Assembly: GCF_029428675.1 (NCBI RefSeq)
Contig: NZ_JAJNEL010000001.1
Location: 2,852,001-2,916,000 of the forward strand
Direction: 5' to 3'
Origin: Streptomyces sp. JH14
Lineage (GTDB): Bacteria; Actinomycetota; Actinomycetes; Streptomycetales; Streptomycetaceae
Length of the DNA: 64,000 nt
A program made the translations under genes and the position numbers. The notes under the pieces are model-generated. The model was given only the letters and a program-made list of their open reading frames with translations, made no database searches and was not told the origin of the DNA. Positions within the stretch are counted from its first letter, which is position 1. Each line of letters opens with the position of its first letter. Shown here one piece after another: positions 60,402 to 64,000 of the stretch.

Positions 60402-61517
60402 TCAGCCGCGCGGATAGCGGGTCAGCCAGCCCGGTGCGGAGGCCGACGGGCCGTGCAGGGCCGGGCCCTGCGTCATCTCCATGGCGAAGTCGTCGGCGAG
60501 TTCGAGGAGGGTGGGCCTGCCCTCCAGTTCGGCGAGCCAGGCCGGCGGCAGCGCGGTCTCGCCGTGCAGCGTCCCGAGCAGGGCCCCGCACAGCGCCCCG
60601 GTGGCCGCCGACGGTCCGCTGTGATTCACCGCGAGCCGCAGCCCGTGCCGCACGTCCTCGCCCACCAGGGCGCAGTACACGGCGACGGCCAGGACCTCCT
60701 CGGCCGAGTCCGTGTCGCCGAGCGCCTCGATGAGCGCAGGACCGGGGATGCCCTGCCGCACGGAGCCGAGGGCCTGCTGGAGGGCGTCGGTGACCTGTAC
60801 ATGGCCGGGGCGCTCGGCAAGCAGTGCAAGGGCGTGCTGCACGGAACCGTCCAGGGTCTCGCCACGGGCCAGGCCGTGCACCATGACGGCGAGGGCGCCG
60901 GCGGCCAGCAGGGCGGTGGGGTGGCCATGGGTCTGGGCGGCGCATTCGACGGCCAGCTGGAGCACGAGCTGCGGCTCCCACCCCACCAGCAGTCCGAACG
61001 GGGCGGACCGGGTGAGGGCCGCCGAATCGCGTGCGGCAGGGTTCTTGGGCAGGTCGAGGGTGCCCATCGTGGTGTCGCCGAAACCGGTGAGGCATTCGCG
61101 GGTGGGGGCGCGGCGGGCGTACAGCCATTCCTCCTGGGCGAGCCAGCCGTTCTCCTTGCGGCGCTCGTCGGGCCCCCAGTCGTGCTGGGTGGCGACCCAG
61201 CGCCGATGGGCGCGGTACACATCGGTCGGCGGATGCCAGGCGCCGGTGTCGCGGCGGACCTGGGCACGGATCAGCCCGTCCACGGTGAACAGGCTGAGCT
61301 GGGTGACGGCGGTGACCGCACCTCGTCTGCCGTACGCGGGGACGAAGTCGGTGACGGCGTCGGGACCGTGGGCCGCGCGGATCTCCTCGAGCGACAGTCC
61401 GCCGACCGCCGCGCCGAGCGCGTCACCGATGGCACCGCCCAGCAGACAGCCGCGGACCCGGCTGCGGAAGTCCTGCTGCTCGGCACGGCCCCAGACACCT
61501 GTGGCTCCTGCGCTCAC
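60402..61517 (-). CDS. ADP-ribosylglycohydrolase homologue with degenerate metal site
   Basis: Protein of 371 residues with the ADP-ribosylglycohydrolase fold: RGCLLGGAIGDALGAAVGG at the N-terminus and a C-terminal NHSGPSAATGALCGALLG. Active members carry two metal-binding motifs, TDD(T)Q and DSD. Here the first reads VTAVTQ (Ala70, Val71 in place of both Asp) and the second PSA in place of DSD (about residues 301-303). Removal of ADP-ribose by the usual mechanism is therefore unlikely; it may bind ADP-ribosylated partners or act otherwise. The GTG at 61517 has GGAAGGAG upstream. Confidence 0.78.
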   Translation of the reverse strand: MSAGATGVWGRAEQQDFRSRVRGCLLGGAIGDALGAAVGGLSLEEIRAAHGPDAVTDFVPAYGRRGAVTAVTQLSLFTVDGLIRAQVRRDTGAWHPPTDVYRAHRRWVATQHDWGPDERRKENGWLAQEEWLYARRAPTRECLTGFGDTTMGTLDLPKNPAARDSAALTRSAPFGLLVGWEPQLVLQLAVECAAQTHGHPTALLAAGALAVMVHGLARGETLDGSVQHALALLAERPGHVQVTDALQQALGSVRQGIPGPALIEALGDTDSAEEVLAVAVYCALVGEDVRHGLRLAVNHSGPSAATGALCGALLGTLHGETALPPAWLAELEGRPTLLELADDFAMEMTQGPALHGPSASAPGWLTRYPRG

Positions 61518-61609
61518 CGCGCTCCTTCCCCGACCGCGTACGGCCTGCGAGCCCCGACTTCGCAGCACTTTAATCGACCGGGGAACGGTCGATCGGGGAC
61601 CGGATCGGT

Positions 61610-62170
61610 ATGTACGGAGTAGCTCTCGCGGTCGCTTTTGAACAGCAATCTCCAGGGATTTCCGTACCGCGGGACCACAGCCGCAGCGGCTCCATGGCGC
61701 GGACGGCAGCCGCCGGGCCGGCCCTGGTCCCGCCGCCGGACTGCTACACCCCGACTCCGCACGACCCGGGTCGGCGGCTCACCGGGTTCGCGGGGTTCGG
61801 CGTGATTTCGGCCTGCGTTCACCGGGCGTTACGGGAAATCCCGTCCCACTGCATCGCGGGCAAGGACCGTACCGGCTGGGGGAACGCCGCACTGCTCACG
61901 GCCTTCGGCGTGCCGCGCACCACGGTGATGTCGGACTGTCCGGCCTCCGACGACTACCGGGCCGAGGCCAACGCCGCGGCGCTCGCCTCGATGCCGGCCG
62001 CGCAGGCCGCCGTGTACAAGCCGCTGCCCGACGTGCGCCCCGAGTACCTCAACTCCGGGTTCCAGGAGGTCGAGCAGAAGTACGGGGCCTTCGCCGCGTA
62101 CGAGAAGCAGGCGCTCGGCCTGGACGGCAAGGACGTCCGCGACCTGAAGCGGGACCTGCTGGTGGGCTGA
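61610..62170 (+). pseudogene. Protein tyrosine phosphatase, 5' truncated
   Basis: The C-terminal half of a tyrosine/serine phosphatase of the bacterial PTP-like (Y_phosphatase3) type. The active loop is intact, HCIAGKDRTGW (HCx5R), followed by LLTAFGVPRTTVMSDC, VRPEYLNSGFQEVEQKYGAF. The first half of about 140 residues, which forms the start of the domain, is replaced by unrelated sequence of low coding quality. The frame is open from an ATG at 61610, so a shortened protein could be made, but it is probably inactive. Confidence 0.6.
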
Positions 62171-62256
62171 GGCCGGCCGTCGGCCCCTCCCCTCGGGGCC
62201 TTCCCCGGATCGGGCCGCGGCCGGTCGCATCGGCGTCCGGGCCGCGGCCGTCCGGT

Positions 62257-64000
62257 TCAGCTCGGCAGCACCGGCAGCAGTTCCGGCAGGTGCCCGTCCG
62301 AGGCCGTGGCGGCCGCCACCCGCTCCTGCGGCACTTCCCCGTACAGCGTCGTACGCGGCTTCGCCGGACGGCCCGCCAGCTCGGCGATGGCCTCCAGATC
62401 CCGGATCGATCGGTACGAGCCGTAACCGGAGCCCGCCATCCGGGAGATGGTCTCCTCCATCAGCGTGCCGCCGAGGTCGTTCGCTCCGGAGCGCAGCATC
62501 TCGGCGGCGCCCTCCGTGCCGAGCTTGACCCAGCTGGTCTGGATGTTGGTGATGTGCGGGTGCAGCAGGAGCCGGGCCATGGCGGTGACGGCCCGGTTGT
62601 CACGGTCGGTCGGGCCCGGCCGGGCGATGCCCGCGAGGTAGACCGGCGCGTTGGTGTGGATGAACGGCAGCGTGACGAACTCCGTGAAACCGCCGGTCTC
62701 CTGCTGGAGCCGGGCCAGGGTGCGCAGATGACCGAGCCAGTGGCGGGGCTGGTCGACATGCCCGTACATCATGGTCGAGGACGAGCGCAGCCCCACCTCG
62801 TGGGCGGTCCTGATGACGTCGAGCCAGGTTGCCGTCGGCAGTTTCCCCTTGGTGAGGACCCAGCGGACCTCGTCGTCGAGGATCTCGGCGGCGGTGCCCG
62901 GAATCGAGTCGAGTCCGGCCTCCCTGGCGGCGGTCAGCCAGTCACGGACGGACATCCCGGTGCGGGTGGCGCCGTTGACGACCTCCATCGGGGAGAAGGC
63001 GTGCACATGCATGCCGGGCACGCGCTCCTTCACCGCCCGCGCGATGTCGAAGTACGCGGTCCCGGGCAGATCCGGGTGGATGCCGCCCTGCATGCAGACC
63101 TCGACGGCACCGACGTCCCACGCCTGTGCGGCCCGGTCGGCGACCTGGTCCAGCGAGAGGGTGTACGCGTCGGCGTCGGTGCGCCGCTGGGCGAAGGCGC
63201 AGAACCGGCAGCCGGTGTAGCAGACATTGGTGAAGTTGATGTTCCTGGTGACGATGTACGTGACCTCGTCGCCGACCACGTCACGGCGCAGCTCGTCCGC
63301 GATCCGGCAGAGCGCGTCGAGGGCGGGCCCGTCGGCGTGGAGCAGGGCGAGCGCCTCGTCGTCGGTGAGCCTGGTCGGGTCGTCCGCGGCGACGGCGAGG
63401 GCGGACTTCACATCGGTTTCGATGCGGGACGGCACCATGCCGGGGGCGGCGGCTTCGCGCAGCGCCTCCCAGTCCCCGTACACCTCGTCGAAGTCGTCGC
63501 GGCGGTCGGCGGTGCGGCCCTCGGTGTCGATGGTGCGGTGCAGATCGGTGCGGCCGGAGGCGTTGAACCCCTCGTCGGGCTCCTGCCAGGGCAGACCGGC
63601 CGGGACGGCGCCCTCCTTCGCCAGCCCGGTCTCCGGGTCGGCGAGCGCCCGGACGTGCGGGAGGAGGCGGGGGTCGAGCCACGGCTCGCCGCGCCGGATG
63701 AACTCCGGGTAGATGGTCAGCCGTTCACGGAGCGCGAAGCCCGACTCGGCGGTCCTGGCGGCGAGTTCGTCGATGTGCGGCCAGGGCCGCTCGGGGTTCA
63801 CATGGTCCGGGGTGAGCGGCGATACACCGCCCCAGTCGTCGATCCCGGCGCCGATGAGCAGGGCGTACTCGGCGTCGACGAGGTTCGGCGGGGCCTGGAT
63901 GCGGGCGGACGGGCCGAGGATGTGGCGGGCGACGGCGACGGCGGCTGCCAGCTCCTCCAGCTCGGCGTCCGGCATCCCGCGCATCGCCGTGTCGGGCTTG
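62257..64000 (-). CDS. fbiC: FO synthase FbiC (CofGH), C-terminal part
   Basis: Enzyme that makes FO, the flavin core of cofactor F420, from tyrosine and 5-amino-6-ribitylaminouracil. The full protein has about 860 residues, two radical SAM halves. The window holds the last 580: the end of the CofG half ([20 protein letters not shown]) and the whole CofH half with its iron-sulfur site [12 protein letters not shown] (CxxxCxxC), [12 protein letters not shown] and [20 protein letters not shown]. The gene continues past the right edge. F420 serves many actinobacterial oxidoreductases. Confidence 0.93.
   Translation of the reverse strand, partial: KPDTAMRGMPDAELEELAAAVAVARHILGPSARIQAPPNLVDAEYALLIGAGIDDWGGVSPLTPDHVNPERPWPHIDELAARTAESGFALRERLTIYPEFIRRGEPWLDPRLLPHVRALADPETGLAKEGAVPAGLPWQEPDEGFNASGRTDLHRTIDTEGRTADRRDDFDEVYGDWEALREAAAPGMVPSRIETDVKSALAVAADDPTRLTDDEALALLHADGPALDALCRIADELRRDVVGDEVTYIVTRNINFTNVCYTGCRFCAFAQRRTDADAYTLSLDQVADRAAQAWDVGAVEVCMQGGIHPDLPGTAYFDIARAVKERVPGMHVHAFSPMEVVNGATRTGMSVRDWLTAAREAGLDSIPGTAAEILDDEVRWVLTKGKLPTATWLDVIRTAHEVGLRSSSTMMYGHVDQPRHWLGHLRTLARLQQETGGFTEFVTLPFIHTNAPVYLAGIARPGPTDRDNRAVTAMARLLLHPHITNIQTSWVKLGTEGAAEMLRSGANDLGGTLMEETISRMAGSGYGSYRSIRDLEAIAELAGRPAKPRTTLYGEVPQERVAAATASDGHLPELLPVLPS

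Noticed and set aside
57490..61128. Minus-strand open frame of more than 1,200 codons
   Set aside because: It lies opposite the SDR and symporter genes and partly over another gene in a different frame; the protein is Arg/Asp/His-rich without any domain, a typical shadow in GC-rich DNA.

Overview
This is a piece of a Streptomyces chromosome. The DNA is very GC-rich with strong G/C at third codon positions. It carries a close match to the principal-like sigma factor HrdD, SARP and AfsR-type regulators, an XRE/DUF397 pair, a WYL regulator, several DHA2-type exporters and F420 (FO synthase) biosynthesis. The gene set looks like an ordinary chromosomal arm or core interrupted by a large acquired region.

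Left core block (1-19,741). It holds a molybdopterin oxidoreductase with its membrane partner, an LtrA-family membrane protein with a P1-family peptidase, a DUF6227 protein, an exporter divergent from a WYL regulator, hrdD (with a textbook sigma-R promoter), an acetyltransferase, a questin-oxidase-like protein, an extradiol dioxygenase with a MarR regulator, a TetR-controlled exporter, a secreted M6 metalloprotease, an acyl-CoA ligase and an ECF sigma factor with a small coupled partner. It ends in a tRNA-Arg(CCT) gene with encoded CCA.

Accretion region (19,742 to about 45,472). The 3' part of that tRNA gene is repeated five more times as clear 43-45 bp copies (21,867; 25,207; 31,652; 32,988; 35,488), plus two decayed copies (41,655; 45,443). 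Almost every copy is followed by its own hairpin terminator, and some copies share left-flanking sequence. Two integrase remnants sit next to copies. I read this as serial integration of several mobile elements into one tRNA site, followed by deletion, leaving seven segments. Broken genes are dense here: integrase twice, RDD, HAD, TPR regulator, IS3 transposase, Uma2, Lrp/AsnC, PP2C, cold shock and DUF6959. The intact cargo is two PQQ-type beta-propeller proteins, an FAD oxidoreductase, a sensor-like SpoIIE phosphatase/ATPase fusion, a cobalt-type nitrile hydratase operon, two secreted proteins made of 13-residue Asn/Gln repeats, a SARP and a 980-residue AfsR-like regulator.

Right core block (45,473-64,000). 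It holds a GlxA-type AraC regulator divergent from an exporter, two zinc-ribbon-like proteins, a large polytopic membrane protein, a D-Ala-D-Ala carboxypeptidase with a long acidic cytoplasmic tail, a GPP34 (GOLPH3-like) protein, an XRE regulator with a DUF397 protein, an SDR divergent from an uncharacterised protein across a perfect palindrome, a sodium:solute symporter, an ADP-ribosylglycohydrolase homologue that has lost its metal-binding aspartates, a truncated tyrosine phosphatase and the CofH half of FO synthase (FbiC), cut by the window edge.

The best candidates for something undescribed are the Asn/Gln-repeat secreted protein pair (38,078-40,093) beside its SARP, and the unusually long ladder of tRNA-derived attachment remnants that frames the whole accessory region.
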